The notes beneath the pieces are model-generated. The model made no database searches, had not been told where the DNA came from, and saw only the letters and a list, made by a program, of their open reading frames with translations. The translations under genes and the position numbers were made by a program. 60,469 bases of DNA, taken from assembly GCF_000304335.1 (NCBI RefSeq), contig NZ_CAJF01000026.1:1-60469 (forward strand), given 5' to 3'. Source of the DNA: Microbacterium yannicii PS01 (GTDB taxonomy: Bacteria; Actinomycetota; Actinomycetes; Actinomycetales; Microbacteriaceae). Shown one piece after another: positions 20,620 to 30,447 of this stretch; positions within the stretch are counted from its first letter, which is position 1, and each line of letters begins with the position of its first letter.

Positions 20620-21654
20620 GTGACCGCGACCGAAACGCGCGCGAGGACGACGACGTCCCCCGCCCCGCGCAATCTCCGACAGGAGCAGCCGAAGGGCGGC
20701 CTGTCGTTCCGCAACAAGCTGACCCGGTGGGACTTCAAGTACTCGCCCTACGTCTACATCGCTCCGTTCTTCATCCTCTTCGCGATCGTGGGGCTCTTCC
20801 CGATCGTCTTCACGGCCGCCATCTCGTTCCAGGAGTGGGACCTGGTGCGCAACGCGGGCACCTTCGTCGGGTTCGAGCAGTACATCTGGATCCTGAACGA
20901 CCCCAAGTTCTGGACCGCCCTGCGGAACACGTTCAGCATCTTCCTGCTCTCGACGATCCCCCAGCTGGTCCTCGCCGTCTTCATCGCCGCGATGCTCGAC
21001 CGGAACATCCGCGCCAAGACGTTCTGGCGCATGAGCGTCCTGCTGCCGTACGTGATGGCGCCGGTCGCCGTCGCGCTCATCTTCAGCAACATGTTCGGCG
21101 ACAACCACGGCCTCGTGAACGGCATCCTCGCCGACCTCGGCCTGAACCCGATCCCGTGGCACAAGGATCCGTTCTGGAGCCACGTCGCGATCGCGACGAT
21201 GGTCAACTTCCGCTGGACCGGGTACAACGCCCTCATCCTCCTCGCGGCGATGCAGGCCGTCCCGCGCGAGTACTACGAAGCGGCGACCGTCGACGGGGCG
21301 GGTCCGTTCCGCCAGTTCCTGAGCATCACGCTGCCGTCGCTGCGGCCGACCCTCATCTTCGTCGTCATCACCGCCACGATCGGCGGCCTTCAGATCTTCG
21401 ACGAGCCGCGGATGTTCGACAACACCGGCGAAGGCGGAGCCGCCCAGCAGTGGCTCACGATCACGCTGTACCTCTACAACATCGGCTGGGGCCAGTTCAA
21501 CTTCGGGCGCGCGGCTGCCCTCGCGTGGATCCTCTTCATCATCATTTTGGCCATCGGCCTGCTCAATCTGCTCATCACCCGGCGACTGGTGCGCGACGAC
21601 GGCGGTCGCGGCGTCGTCAGACCGCGCCGCCGACGGAAGGGAGTCCAGTCATGA
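20620..21654 (+). CDS. cebF: Sugar ABC transporter permease CebF
   Basis: The 344-residue inner-membrane permease has about six helices and the EAA loop YYEAATVDGAGPFRQFLSITLPSLRP that contacts the ATPase. The start is a GTG at 20620, 6 nt after a GGAG site. Upstream in-frame codons run through the hairpin and are unlikely to be translated. It overlaps cebG by ATGA. Confidence 0.88.
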   Translation: MTATETRARTTTSPAPRNLRQEQPKGGLSFRNKLTRWDFKYSPYVYIAPFFILFAIVGLFPIVFTAAISFQEWDLVRNAGTFVGFEQYIWILNDPKFWTALRNTFSIFLLSTIPQLVLAVFIAAMLDRNIRAKTFWRMSVLLPYVMAPVAVALIFSNMFGDNHGLVNGILADLGLNPIPWHKDPFWSHVAIATMVNFRWTGYNALILLAAMQAVPREYYEAATVDGAGPFRQFLSITLPSLRPTLIFVVITATIGGLQIFDEPRMFDNTGEGGAAQQWLTITLYLYNIGWGQFNFGRAAALAWILFIIILAIGLLNLLITRRLVRDDGGRGVVRPRRRRKGVQS

Positions 21655-22568
21655 GTGCTGTCAGCACCCCGCCTCTTGCGATCATCGAAGAGAATCTGCC
21701 CAACGACCGCCGGCGCCGTCGTGCGGAGAAGACCACCAAGATCCGCGGCATCCGCGCCAGCGTGTGGGTCTACATCGGGTTGGGCGTCGTGGCGGCGTCC
21801 GCGATCTTTCCCTATTACTGGTCGTTCCTGATCGGCTCGGGCACCTCCGCGACGATCAACGATCCGAACATGTCGTGGTTCCCGGGCGGCAACTTCATCG
21901 CCAACGCGCTCTCAGTGATGAACGACCCGGCGGTCAACTTCTGGCTCGCGCTGTGGAACTCCATCTTCAGCTCGACCGTGATCGCGGCATCCGTCGTCGT
22001 CTTCTCGACGCTCGCCGGGTGGGCCTTCGCGAAGCTGCGGTTCCGCGGCGGCAAGTGGCTGCTCGCCTTCGTCGTCGCGACCATGGCGGTGCCGATGCAG
22101 CTCGGCGTCGTGCCCCTGTACATCCTGTTCGCCGACCTCGGCTGGACCGGAACGATCGGCGCCGTCATCGTGCCGGCGCTCACCAGTGCCTTCGGGGTGT
22201 TCTGGATGACCCAGTACCTCAGCCAGACCGTGCCCGACGAGCTCATCGAGGCGGCGCGCGTGGACGGCGCGTCGATGCTCCGCACCTTCTGGACGGTCGG
22301 CGTCGTCGCTGCGCGACCCGCGGCGGCCATGCTGTTCCTGTTCACGTTCGTCGGCGCCTGGAACCAGTTCTTCTGGCCCTTCATCGTCCTGGATCGCCAG
22401 AGCCCCACGCTCCCCGTCGCGCTCTCGCTCCTGCAGGCGAACTACTTCGTCGACTACTCCATCGTCCTCGCCGGCGTGCTCCTCGCGACGATCCCGCTCC
22501 TTCTGCTCTTCGCCTTCGCCGGCAAGCAGCTCGTCAGCGGCATCATGGCCGGCGCCGTGAAGGGCTGA
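21651..22568 (+). CDS. cebG: Sugar ABC transporter permease CebG
   Basis: The 305-residue MalG-type permease has the EAA loop ELIEAARVDGASMLRTFWTVGV and six helices. The N-terminal 40 residues are charged and cytoplasmic. It pairs with CebF, with which it overlaps by 4 bp, and lies 6 bp before the beta-glucosidase gene. Confidence 0.88.
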   Translation: MSAVSTPPLAIIEENLPNDRRRRRAEKTTKIRGIRASVWVYIGLGVVAASAIFPYYWSFLIGSGTSATINDPNMSWFPGGNFIANALSVMNDPAVNFWLALWNSIFSSTVIAASVVVFSTLAGWAFAKLRFRGGKWLLAFVVATMAVPMQLGVVPLYILFADLGWTGTIGAVIVPALTSAFGVFWMTQYLSQTVPDELIEAARVDGASMLRTFWTVGVVAARPAAAMLFLFTFVGAWNQFFWPFIVLDRQSPTLPVALSLLQANYFVDYSIVLAGVLLATIPLLLLFAFAGKQLVSGIMAGAVKG

Positions 22569-22574
22569 CTCCCC

Positions 22575-24089
22575 ATGACCATCGCATCCCGAGAGGACTC
22601 CGCCGTCATGACGACCGCCTCGCGCTCGTTCCCCTCGAACTTCCTGTTCGGCGCGGCCACCGCCGCCTTCCAGATCGAAGGCGCGGCCCACGAGGACGGC
22701 CGCCGCGACTCGATCTGGGACGCGTTCTGCCGCGAGCCCGGTGCCGTGATCAACGCCGACAACGGCGACGTCGCGTGCGACCACTACCACCGCTATCGCG
22801 ATGACGTCGCGCTCATGAAGGACATGGGGCTGCAGACCTACCGCTTCTCGACGTCGTGGTCGCGCGTGCGCCCCGACGGCGGCGCGGTGAACGCGCAGGG
22901 CGTGGACTTCTACAAGCGCCTCGTCGACGAACTGCTCGATGCCGGCATCCTGCCGTGGCTCACGCTCTACCACTGGGACCTGCCGCAGGCGCTGCAGGAG
23001 CGAGGCGGCTGGACGAACCGCGACACCGCCGAGAAGTTCACCGAGTACGCCCTCGACATGCACCAGGCGCTGGGCGACCGGGTGAACGTGTGGACCACGC
23101 TCAACGAGCCGTGGTGCTCGTCGTTCCTCAGCTACACCGCGGGGCTGCACGCCCCCGGTCACTACAGCGTCGAAGAGGGCGTCCTCGCGTCGCACCACCT
23201 GCTGCTCGCCCACGGGCAGACGGTGCGCGAGCTGCGCGCCCGCGACGAGTCGCTGACGCTCGGGATCACGCTGAACCTCACGGTGGCCGATCCGGTCGAC
23301 GCGAGCGACCCGGCCGACGCCGACGCCGCGCGCCGCATCGACGGCCAGTTCAATCGGTGGTTCCTCGACCCGATCTTCCGCGGCGCGTACCCGTCCGACA
23401 TCGTCGAGGACTTCCGGAAGGTGGATGCCGGGGCCGTCGCCGCGTGGGAGTCCGCGGTGCGTCCGGGTGATCTCGAGGCGATCTCGACGCCGCTCGACTC
23501 GCTCGGCGTGAACTACTACCACGGCGAGCTCGTGGGCGGCCGGGCGCCGCTGCACCCGCCGAAGGCCGGCGACGCCCCGACGGACCGGCCCGGCGCGTCG
23601 GCGTTCCCGTCGCACGAGGGCATCTTCTGGCATGAGCGCGGCCTGCCGCGCACGCCGATGAACTGGGAGGTGCAGCCCGAGGGGCTCACCCGCCTGCTGA
23701 CCCGCGTGTGGAACGAGTACGCGCAGCCGGCCGGCACGGTGCTCTATGTGACCGAGAACGGCGCCGCCTTCGACGATGAGCTCGTCGAGGAGGCCGGCGA
23801 GCCGCGCGTGCATGACGTCGATCGCGTCGACTTCGTGCGGGAGCACCTCGGGGCGATCCTCGACGCGGCCGAGGCCGGCGTCGACGTGCGCGGCTACTTC
23901 TACTGGTCGCTGCTCGACAACTTCGAGTGGGCGTGGGGTTACGAGAAGCGCTTCGGCATCGTACGGGTCGACTACGACACGCAGCGCCGCACCGTGAAGG
24001 ACAGCGGCCGCGAGTACAGCCGCATCATCGGCGCCCGCGCGCTGGAGCCCCTCGCCGAGAGCGTGAGCGTCGCGGTTCCGGTTTCCTAG
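22575..24089 (+). CDS. bglC: GH1 beta-glucosidase
   Basis: The 504-residue cytoplasmic enzyme hydrolyses imported cellobiose to glucose. GH1 signatures are the N-terminal FLFGAATAAFQIEGA, acid/base Glu178 in TLNEPW and nucleophile Glu394 in YVTENGAAF, followed by WSLLDNFEWAWGYEKRFGIV. There is no signal peptide. It is the fourth gene of the ceb operon. A start at the ATG 11 codons later (22608), just before the conserved domain, is possible. Confidence 0.93.
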   Translation: MTIASREDSAVMTTASRSFPSNFLFGAATAAFQIEGAAHEDGRRDSIWDAFCREPGAVINADNGDVACDHYHRYRDDVALMKDMGLQTYRFSTSWSRVRPDGGAVNAQGVDFYKRLVDELLDAGILPWLTLYHWDLPQALQERGGWTNRDTAEKFTEYALDMHQALGDRVNVWTTLNEPWCSSFLSYTAGLHAPGHYSVEEGVLASHHLLLAHGQTVRELRARDESLTLGITLNLTVADPVDASDPADADAARRIDGQFNRWFLDPIFRGAYPSDIVEDFRKVDAGAVAAWESAVRPGDLEAISTPLDSLGVNYYHGELVGGRAPLHPPKAGDAPTDRPGASAFPSHEGIFWHERGLPRTPMNWEVQPEGLTRLLTRVWNEYAQPAGTVLYVTENGAAFDDELVEEAGEPRVHDVDRVDFVREHLGAILDAAEAGVDVRGYFYWSLLDNFEWAWGYEKRFGIVRVDYDTQRRTVKDSGREYSRIIGARALEPLAESVSVAVPVS

Positions 24090-24178
24090 AGTCGAGAGGT
24101 CTCGTACCATCGCACACGGGGCCCGGGCACGATCGACGTGAGAGCGTCGGCCGTCGCAGAGGGAAGGAGGGGCATGAC

Positions 24179-25192
24179 ATGGCGACCGATGTGATTCGCG
24201 CGTCCGTCACCATCGAGGAGGTCGCGGCCGCCGCGGGTGTCTCACGGTCGACCGTCTCGCGGGTCGTCAACGGTTCGACGGCCGTCAGTCCCGAAGCGCT
24301 CGAGGCCGTTCAGCGTGCGATATCGGAGCTGAACTACGTGCCCAACCGGGCGGCGCGCTCGCTCGCGAGCCACAAGACGCACGCGATCGCCCTCATCGTG
24401 CCCGAAGACACCACGCGCTTCTTCGGTGACCCGTTCTTCGCCGCCATCGTGTCAGGCATCAACGCGCGGCTGAGCAAGTCCGACTACGTCCTGAACCTCT
24501 TCATCGCGAGCGACGATCCCGGTGACAAGACCACCAGCTACGTGCGCAGCGGGGCCGTCGACGGCGCGATCGTCGTGTCGCACCACACCAGCGACACCTT
24601 CATCGATCGCATCGCCAGCATCGTGCCGGTCGTCTACGGCGGCCGCCCGGTGCGCGAGCGGGATCGCGACTACTACGTCGACATCGACAACGTGCGCGGT
24701 GCGTTCGACGCGACGGTGTACCTCATCGAGAACGGCCGTCGACGTGTCGCCACCATCACGGGGCCGCTCGACATGCCCGCCGGCATCGACCGGCTGCAGG
24801 GGTACCGTGACGCGATCACCGCCTGGGGGCTGCCCGAGCTGGCCGTCGAGGACGGCGACTTCACCGCGGCCGGCGGCGCCGATGCGATGCGCCGCATCCT
24901 CCAGTCGGACGAGCGGCCCGACGCGGTCTTCGTCGCGAGCGATCTCATGGCGCGCGGCGCGCTCGCGGTGCTCACGGCGGCCGGTGTGCGGGTGCCCGAC
25001 GACATCGCGATCATGGGATTCGACGACTCGCCCGTGGCGACGACGGTCGTCCCCCCGCTGACGACCGTGCGACAGCCGTCGTTCCAGCAGGGGGAGCGCA
25101 TGGCCACGGTTCTTCTCGATCTCCTCGCGGGCCGGCACCCGCGTCACGTGACGATCCTCGAGACCGAGCTCGTCATCCGCGAATCGGTCTGA
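24179..25192 (+). CDS. cebR: LacI family repressor, likely CebR
   Basis: The 337-residue regulator has the HTH VTIEEVAAAAGVSRSTVSRVVNG, the hinge NRAARSLASHKTHAIAL and a sugar-binding-like effector domain ending in the usual FDDSPVATTVVPPLTTVRQP. AAGGAGG lies 8 nt before the ATG. It follows bglC by 89 bp, where TACCAT at 24105-24110 could serve as its own -10 box. Its likely targets are the three operators at 19103-19173. Confidence 0.88.
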   Translation: MATDVIRASVTIEEVAAAAGVSRSTVSRVVNGSTAVSPEALEAVQRAISELNYVPNRAARSLASHKTHAIALIVPEDTTRFFGDPFFAAIVSGINARLSKSDYVLNLFIASDDPGDKTTSYVRSGAVDGAIVVSHHTSDTFIDRIASIVPVVYGGRPVRERDRDYYVDIDNVRGAFDATVYLIENGRRRVATITGPLDMPAGIDRLQGYRDAITAWGLPELAVEDGDFTAAGGADAMRRILQSDERPDAVFVASDLMARGALAVLTAAGVRVPDDIAIMGFDDSPVATTVVPPLTTVRQPSFQQGERMATVLLDLLAGRHPRHVTILETELVIRESV

Positions 25193-25199
25193 CCTGCCG

Positions 25200-26531
25200 C
25201 TACCGCGGGCCGTCGAGAGGGTCGCCGCCGAGCGGTCCGACAGCCGGGATGGGGCCGCCGTCGTCGGCACCGGTCTTGCGCCAGCGGGCCACGGCATTGC
25301 CGAGGTGATAGATCAGCAGCGCCGCGGCCGCGCCGATGACGATGGCGCCGAGCTGGAAGTCGCCCCACTGCATCGTGAACCCGGCGATCGCGATCACGAG
25401 GGCCACGGCACCGGTGTACTGGTTCACGGGCCGTGAGAAGTCGACCCGGTTGTCGACCCAGATCTTGATGCCGATGATGCCGATGAGTCCGTACAGCGCG
25501 GTGGTCACGCCGCCCAGGACGCCGGCGGGGATGGAGTTGAAGACGGCGCCGACCTTCGGCGACAGGCTGAGCAGGATCGCGACGACGCCCGCCACCCAGT
25601 ACGCCGCCGTCGAGTACACGCGGGTGGCCGCCATGACGCCGATGTTCTCGCCGTACGTCGTGGTGCCCGAGCCGCCGAACGTGCCGGCGAGCGTCGTCGC
25701 CGCGCCGTCGGCGATGAGGGCGCGGCCGGTGTGCCGATTGACAGAGGCGTCGGTCATCGTGGCGACGCCGCGGACGTGCCCGACATTCTCGGCGATGAGC
25801 ACGAGCACGACCGGCAGGAACATCGCGATGACGCTCCACGTGCCGGGGGAGGCGAAGTCCGCGATCTGGAACTCGGGGAGACCGACCCACGCCGCCTGGT
25901 CCACGGCAGTGAAGTCGACCTGACCAAAGAGCAGCGCCGCGATGTACCCGACGATGACGCCGAGGAAGATCGAGATGCGCCCGAGGAAGCCGCGGAACAG
26001 CACGCTGAAGAGGATCACGGCGACCAGCGTGATGGTGGCGATCCCCGGCTGCACCTGGAAGTTGCTCCACGCGACCGGTGCCAGGTTGAACCCGATCAGT
26101 GCCACGATGGCGCCCGCCACCACGGGCGGCATGAGCCGATCGATCCAGCCGAGGCCGGCGAACTGCACGATGAATCCGACGGCGGCGAGCAGGACCCCGA
26201 CCGCGACGATTCCGGCCAGCGCCGAGCCCATGCCCTGCGAGGCGGTCGCGGCAGTGACGGGGGCGATGAAGGCGAAGGACGAGCCGAGATAGCTGGGCAG
26301 CTTGTTCCGCGTGATGAGCAGGAAGAGCAGCGTGCCGACGCCCGAGAACAGGAGCGTCGTCGGCACCGGGAAGCCGGTGAGGACGGGAACCAGGAAGGTC
26401 GCACCGAACATGGCGATGACGTGCTGAGCGCCGATCGCGATGGTCGCCGGCCAGCTGAGCCGTTCTTCGGGGCGCACCACGGCGCCCGGTTCGACGGTGC
26501 GGCCGTTGCCGTGCAGAGTCCACAGGGGCAT
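25200..26531 (-). CDS. uraA: Uracil permease (NCS2 family)
   Basis: The 443-residue transporter has about 14 helices and the NCS2 signatures IGAQHVIAMFGATFLVP, AENVGHVRGVATMTD and GGSGTTTYGENIGVMAATRVYS. These fit the UraA/PyrP uracil:proton symporter group better than the xanthine group. An AAGGAAA site precedes the ATG. No pyrimidine gene is adjacent. Confidence 0.88.
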   Translation of the reverse strand: MPLWTLHGNGRTVEPGAVVRPEERLSWPATIAIGAQHVIAMFGATFLVPVLTGFPVPTTLLFSGVGTLLFLLITRNKLPSYLGSSFAFIAPVTAATASQGMGSALAGIVAVGVLLAAVGFIVQFAGLGWIDRLMPPVVAGAIVALIGFNLAPVAWSNFQVQPGIATITLVAVILFSVLFRGFLGRISIFLGVIVGYIAALLFGQVDFTAVDQAAWVGLPEFQIADFASPGTWSVIAMFLPVVLVLIAENVGHVRGVATMTDASVNRHTGRALIADGAATTLAGTFGGSGTTTYGENIGVMAATRVYSTAAYWVAGVVAILLSLSPKVGAVFNSIPAGVLGGVTTALYGLIGIIGIKIWVDNRVDFSRPVNQYTGAVALVIAIAGFTMQWGDFQLGAIVIGAAAALLIYHLGNAVARWRKTGADDGGPIPAVGPLGGDPLDGPR

Positions 26532-26680
26532 GTGCGTTTCCTTGCGCTCAGAGGATGATCGACGATCACGATAGCGGGCGCAGGGCGAGGTCCCGAGTTG
26601 CCGCGGGCAAGCGTCATCCGAGAGTCTGGAGGGGTTCCCGGCATTCGCCGGCCGACTCGAGTTCGACGCGACGGAGAATT

Positions 26681-27475
26681 GTGACCGATTCAGCCCTTCC
26701 CGCCCCGATGGGAGGCGACACCACGGCGGCCCTCGAGCTGCGCGGACTGCACAAGCGCTTCGGGCAGAAGGTCGCGGTGGAGGATCTCAGCCTGCGGGTG
26801 CCCACCGGCTCGTTCTTTGGTCTGGTCGGTCCGAACGGCGCCGGCAAGACCACGACGCTGTCGATGGCGACGGGGCTCCTCGCACCCGATGCGGGCCAGG
26901 CGCTCGTGCACGGGGTGGATGTGTGGCGCGATCCGGTGACCGCCAAGTCGATGCTCGGCAACCTCGCCGACGGAGTGAAGCTCTTCGACCGGCTGACGGG
27001 CGAGCAGCTGGTGACCTACAACGGCCTTCTCTTCGGCGTGAGCCACGCCGAGATCGCGCAGCGGACGGCCGACCTGCTCGCGCTGATGGACATGACGGAT
27101 GCCGCGGGCACGATGGTCGTGGACTACTCGGCCGGCATGACCAAGAAGATCGCGCTGGCGTGCGCCCTGGTCCACGCTCCTCGGCTGCTCGTGCTCGACG
27201 AGCCGTTCGAGTCCGTCGATCCGGTGTCGGCGGCCAACATCCAGGACATCCTGACGAGCTATGTCGGCAGCGGCGGCACCGTGATCGTCTCGAGCCACTC
27301 GATGGACCTCGTCCAGCGCATGTGCGACCACGTCGCGATCGTCGCGGCGGGCCGGCTCCTCGTCGCCGGAACCGTCGACGAGGTCCGCGGCGGCGAATCG
27401 CTGCAGGACCGCTTCGTGGAGCTGGTCGGAGGCCGCCGTCACACCGAAGGGCCGCAATGGTTGCGACGCTCCTGA
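26681..27475 (+). CDS. ABC transporter ATP-binding protein
   Basis: The 264-residue ATPase has Walker A (GPNGAGKTTT), a Q loop, the signature VDYSAGMTKKIALA (a variant of LSGGQ), Walker B (RLLVLDEPFESVD) and an H-loop (SSHSMD). It is of the ABC-2 exporter type. The GTG start follows ACGGAG. The gene overlaps its permease by 19 bp. The cargo is unknown. Confidence 0.9.
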   Translation: MTDSALPAPMGGDTTAALELRGLHKRFGQKVAVEDLSLRVPTGSFFGLVGPNGAGKTTTLSMATGLLAPDAGQALVHGVDVWRDPVTAKSMLGNLADGVKLFDRLTGEQLVTYNGLLFGVSHAEIAQRTADLLALMDMTDAAGTMVVDYSAGMTKKIALACALVHAPRLLVLDEPFESVDPVSAANIQDILTSYVGSGGTVIVSSHSMDLVQRMCDHVAIVAAGRLLVAGTVDEVRGGESLQDRFVELVGGRRHTEGPQWLRRS

Positions 27476-29037
27476 GGCTGCGCTTCCGGGTCCTGGGCAA
27501 TCAGCTCGCCCGCAGCCCGTGGCAGCTCATCGGCTTCCTCTTCGGCGCGCTGTACGGGCTGGGCGTGCTCGCCGGAATCGTCGCGGCGCTGGTCTTCCTC
27601 GGCTTCGCCGACCTGCAGCTGGCCTCCGACATCATCATCGGCGCAGGCTCGATGGTGACGCTCGGGTGGGCGCTCGTCCCGCTGCTCGCGTTCGGCGTCG
27701 ACACGACGCTCGATCCGGAGCGGCTCGTCGTCTTCCCGATGACCCTCGGGCGCATGATGGTGGCGCTGACGGTCGCCGGTGTCTGCGGCATCCCCGGCAT
27801 CATCACGTCCGTCGCGACCCTCGCGACGATCGCGACCTGGGCGCACTGGCCGGCCGCGATCGCGGCATGGGTGCTCAGCGCGCCGCTGGCGGTGCTGACC
27901 GCCGTCGTGGCGTCGCGCGCCGTGGCAGCGCTCGCCTCGGGTCTGGGAAGCGGACGCCGCTTCCGCGAGGTGTCGGGCATCCTCATCTTCATTCCGATCA
28001 TCCTCGCCGGGCCGATCATCGCGGCGCTCGCGACGGGCTTCGCGGTCAACATCGACAGCGTCCGCGCGCTGCTCGCCGTCCTCGGCTGGACCCCGCTCGG
28101 CGCCGCATGGGCCATTCCCGCGGATGCCGCGTCCGGCGACCTGCTCGCCGCGGGTGCCAAGCTGCTCATCGCGCTGGCCACGCTCGGCGTCCTCTGGCTG
28201 GTGTGGCGTTCGTCGCTCGCGCGGTCGCTCGTGCGCCCGCATCAGAACTCGGCCGGATCTGCGGTCAAGCCGGGCGCGCTCGGCTGGTTCGGTCGTGTGC
28301 CGACGGGAGCTGCCGGGGCGATCTTCGCGCGGTCGCTCACCTACTGGACGAAAGACCCCCGCTACCTCCGGCAGCTGATCGGTGCTCCGCTCGTTCCGCT
28401 GCTGCTGTGGTTCTACGCGCGCAACGGCGACCCGTGGGGGCCCCTGTCGTTCGCGGGCCCCATCATCGCGGTGATCATCGGGATCGTGGTCTACGCCGAC
28501 ATCTCGTACGACGGCACGGCGTTCGGCACCCAGCTCATCACCGGGGCGTCCGGACGCGCCGATCGCATCGGACGCATGCTCGCCGCCGGTGCGGTCGCCC
28601 TGCCGCTGGTGCTGCTCGCCGCCGTGCTGCCGTTCGTCTTCTCCGGCGACTGGACTCAGTTCCCCGGCATCCTCGGCATGTCGGTCGGGATCCTGCTCAC
28701 CTGCTACGGGGTCTGCGCGGTGACATCGGCGCAGCTCGTCGTTCCCGTCGCCGGGTCGGGCGACAACCCGTTCAAGCGCGTGCCCGGCACGACGTTCCTG
28801 CAGGGCCTGGCGTTCATGGGCATCTGGCTGGTCGCGCTGGTGCTCTCCGCGCCCGCCGTGGTCATCGGGCTCATCGGGTTCTTCACCGCCAGTGCGATGC
28901 TCAGCGGGATCGCAGGGCTCGTCGGGATCGTGCTCGGCAGCGCGGTGTTCGTCGGCGGCATCCTGCTGGGAGGCCGCATGCTCGACCGCAGCGCGCCGCT
29001 GCTGCTGTCGCGCCTCAAGGCGATGAAGAACGCCTGA
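27457..29037 (+). CDS. ABC-2 type exporter permease
   Basis: The 526-residue membrane protein has about twelve hydrophobic segments in two blocks, separated by a charged loop near residue 260. It starts inside the end of the ATPase gene in another frame and would form the membrane half of that exporter. No substrate can be inferred. Confidence 0.85.
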   Translation: MVATLLRLRFRVLGNQLARSPWQLIGFLFGALYGLGVLAGIVAALVFLGFADLQLASDIIIGAGSMVTLGWALVPLLAFGVDTTLDPERLVVFPMTLGRMMVALTVAGVCGIPGIITSVATLATIATWAHWPAAIAAWVLSAPLAVLTAVVASRAVAALASGLGSGRRFREVSGILIFIPIILAGPIIAALATGFAVNIDSVRALLAVLGWTPLGAAWAIPADAASGDLLAAGAKLLIALATLGVLWLVWRSSLARSLVRPHQNSAGSAVKPGALGWFGRVPTGAAGAIFARSLTYWTKDPRYLRQLIGAPLVPLLLWFYARNGDPWGPLSFAGPIIAVIIGIVVYADISYDGTAFGTQLITGASGRADRIGRMLAAGAVALPLVLLAAVLPFVFSGDWTQFPGILGMSVGILLTCYGVCAVTSAQLVVPVAGSGDNPFKRVPGTTFLQGLAFMGIWLVALVLSAPAVVIGLIGFFTASAMLSGIAGLVGIVLGSAVFVGGILLGGRMLDRSAPLLLSRLKAMKNA

Positions 29038-29121
29038 CCGGATGCCGCCGCCCGGCTGATCGTCACCGAATCGTCACAGGTGCGCGCCTCCTTCGAGACA
29101 CCCTGGGCGGAGGATAGGAGA

Positions 29122-29658
29122 ATGAGGCGGTCAACGCTGGTCGGCGTCGTGGTGGGCGCGGTCGTCGTGGCCGGAGTGGCGGCCGCGGTCGCCCTGTCGA
29201 TCGGCGGCCAGGAGCCGGCAGCCGCGCCGACCTCATCCTCCGTCGCCGCTCCGACCGAAGCGGGCGCGACGCCGTCCGCGACTTCGAGCCCTGAGTCCAC
29301 GAGCCCCGCCGAGACGCCGGGGTCCGCACCGGGTGCTGACGCCGCGCCCGGCGCATATGTCGACTTCAGCGACGCTGCGCTCGCCGACGCTGAGGGCACG
29401 CGGGTGCTCTTCTTCCACGCGCCGTGGTGCCCGCAGTGCCGGGCGCTCGAGGCGGACATCGCCGCGACGGGTGTTCCTTCCGGCGTCACGGTGCTGAAGG
29501 TCGACTACGACTCGCGACAGGACCTGCGCCAGCGCTACGGCGTGACCATCCAGACGACCGTCGTCGCACTCGACGACGCCGGCGACGGAGTGGCGACGTT
29601 CGTCGCCTACGACGACCCCACGCTCGACTCGGCGCTCACCGGACTCGGCCTCGGCTGA
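29122..29658 (+). CDS. Membrane-anchored thioredoxin-like protein
   Basis: The 178-residue protein has one N-terminal helix (residues about 5-27), a long Pro/Ser/Thr/Ala-rich linker outside the membrane, and a thioredoxin fold with the redox motif WCPQC followed by RALEADI. AGGAG precedes the ATG. Its stop overlaps the start of the CcdA-like gene (TGATG), which points to thiol-disulfide exchange with that protein. Confidence 0.88.
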   Translation: MRRSTLVGVVVGAVVVAGVAAAVALSIGGQEPAAAPTSSSVAAPTEAGATPSATSSPESTSPAETPGSAPGADAAPGAYVDFSDAALADAEGTRVLFFHAPWCPQCRALEADIAATGVPSGVTVLKVDYDSRQDLRQRYGVTIQTTVVALDDAGDGVATFVAYDDPTLDSALTGLGLG

Positions 29659-30407
29659 TGCTCGCGCTGACGCTGGTCTCTTTCGCGGCCGGCGTGCTCA
29701 CGGTGCTCGCTCCCTGCGTCCTTCCGCTGTTGCCGGTGATCATCGGGGGCACAGCGGTGCGAGCGGGCGCGACGACCCAGGCAGCGGAGCGCCAGTGGTT
29801 CCGTCCTCTCGTCATCGCGGCATCCCTCGCCGTGTCGGTCGTCGTGTTCACCCTTCTTCTCAAGGCGACGACCGCCCTCTTGGGTGTCCCGGCATGGGTG
29901 TGGCAGGTCGCGTCGGGGACGATCGTCGCGCTGCTCGGGCTGACCATGCTCTTCCCGGTGCTCTGGGAGCGTCTGACGGTCGCCGCGGGCTGGCAGGCGG
30001 GTGGCGGACGGCTGCTCGATCGCGGCTACCGTCGCGGCGGACTCGCCGGTGACGTCGCGCTCGGCGCGGCGCTCGGCCCGGCCTTCAGCAGCTGCAGCCC
30101 CACATACGCCTTGATCGTCGCGACGGTGCTGCCTGCCACCTTCGCCGCGGGAGTGCTCTACATATCGGCCTATGCGGCGGGGCTCGCGCTGGCCCTGCTC
30201 GGCATCGCGCTCGCCGGGGCGGCACTCATCCGCCGGCTCGGCTGGCTGGCCGACCCGCACGGCGTGTTCCGGCGCGTGATCGGAGCTCTGCTCGTTCTCG
30301 TCGGGCTGGCGGTGGCGCTCGGGTGGGACCGCGCGCTGCAGGCGTGGGTGCTCGAGCAGGGGTGGTACGGACCGATCGAGAACCTGGAGCGCATGCTTCT
30401 CGGGTGA
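29658..30407 (+). CDS. CcdA/DsbD-type membrane thiol transporter
   Basis: The 249-residue protein has six or seven helices with the paired CcdA cysteines in VLAPCVLPLLPVI and FSSCSPTYALI. The family carries reducing equivalents from cytoplasmic thioredoxin across the membrane. The adjacent extracytoplasmic thioredoxin is the probable acceptor. No cytochrome c biogenesis genes are nearby, so the end target is unknown. Confidence 0.88.
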   Translation: MLALTLVSFAAGVLTVLAPCVLPLLPVIIGGTAVRAGATTQAAERQWFRPLVIAASLAVSVVVFTLLLKATTALLGVPAWVWQVASGTIVALLGLTMLFPVLWERLTVAAGWQAGGGRLLDRGYRRGGLAGDVALGAALGPAFSSCSPTYALIVATVLPATFAAGVLYISAYAAGLALALLGIALAGAALIRRLGWLADPHGVFRRVIGALLVLVGLAVALGWDRALQAWVLEQGWYGPIENLERMLLG

Positions 30408-30447
30408 GCTTTCGCGGCGACGAAGGCCGGGGTCGGGCCGGGTCAGG

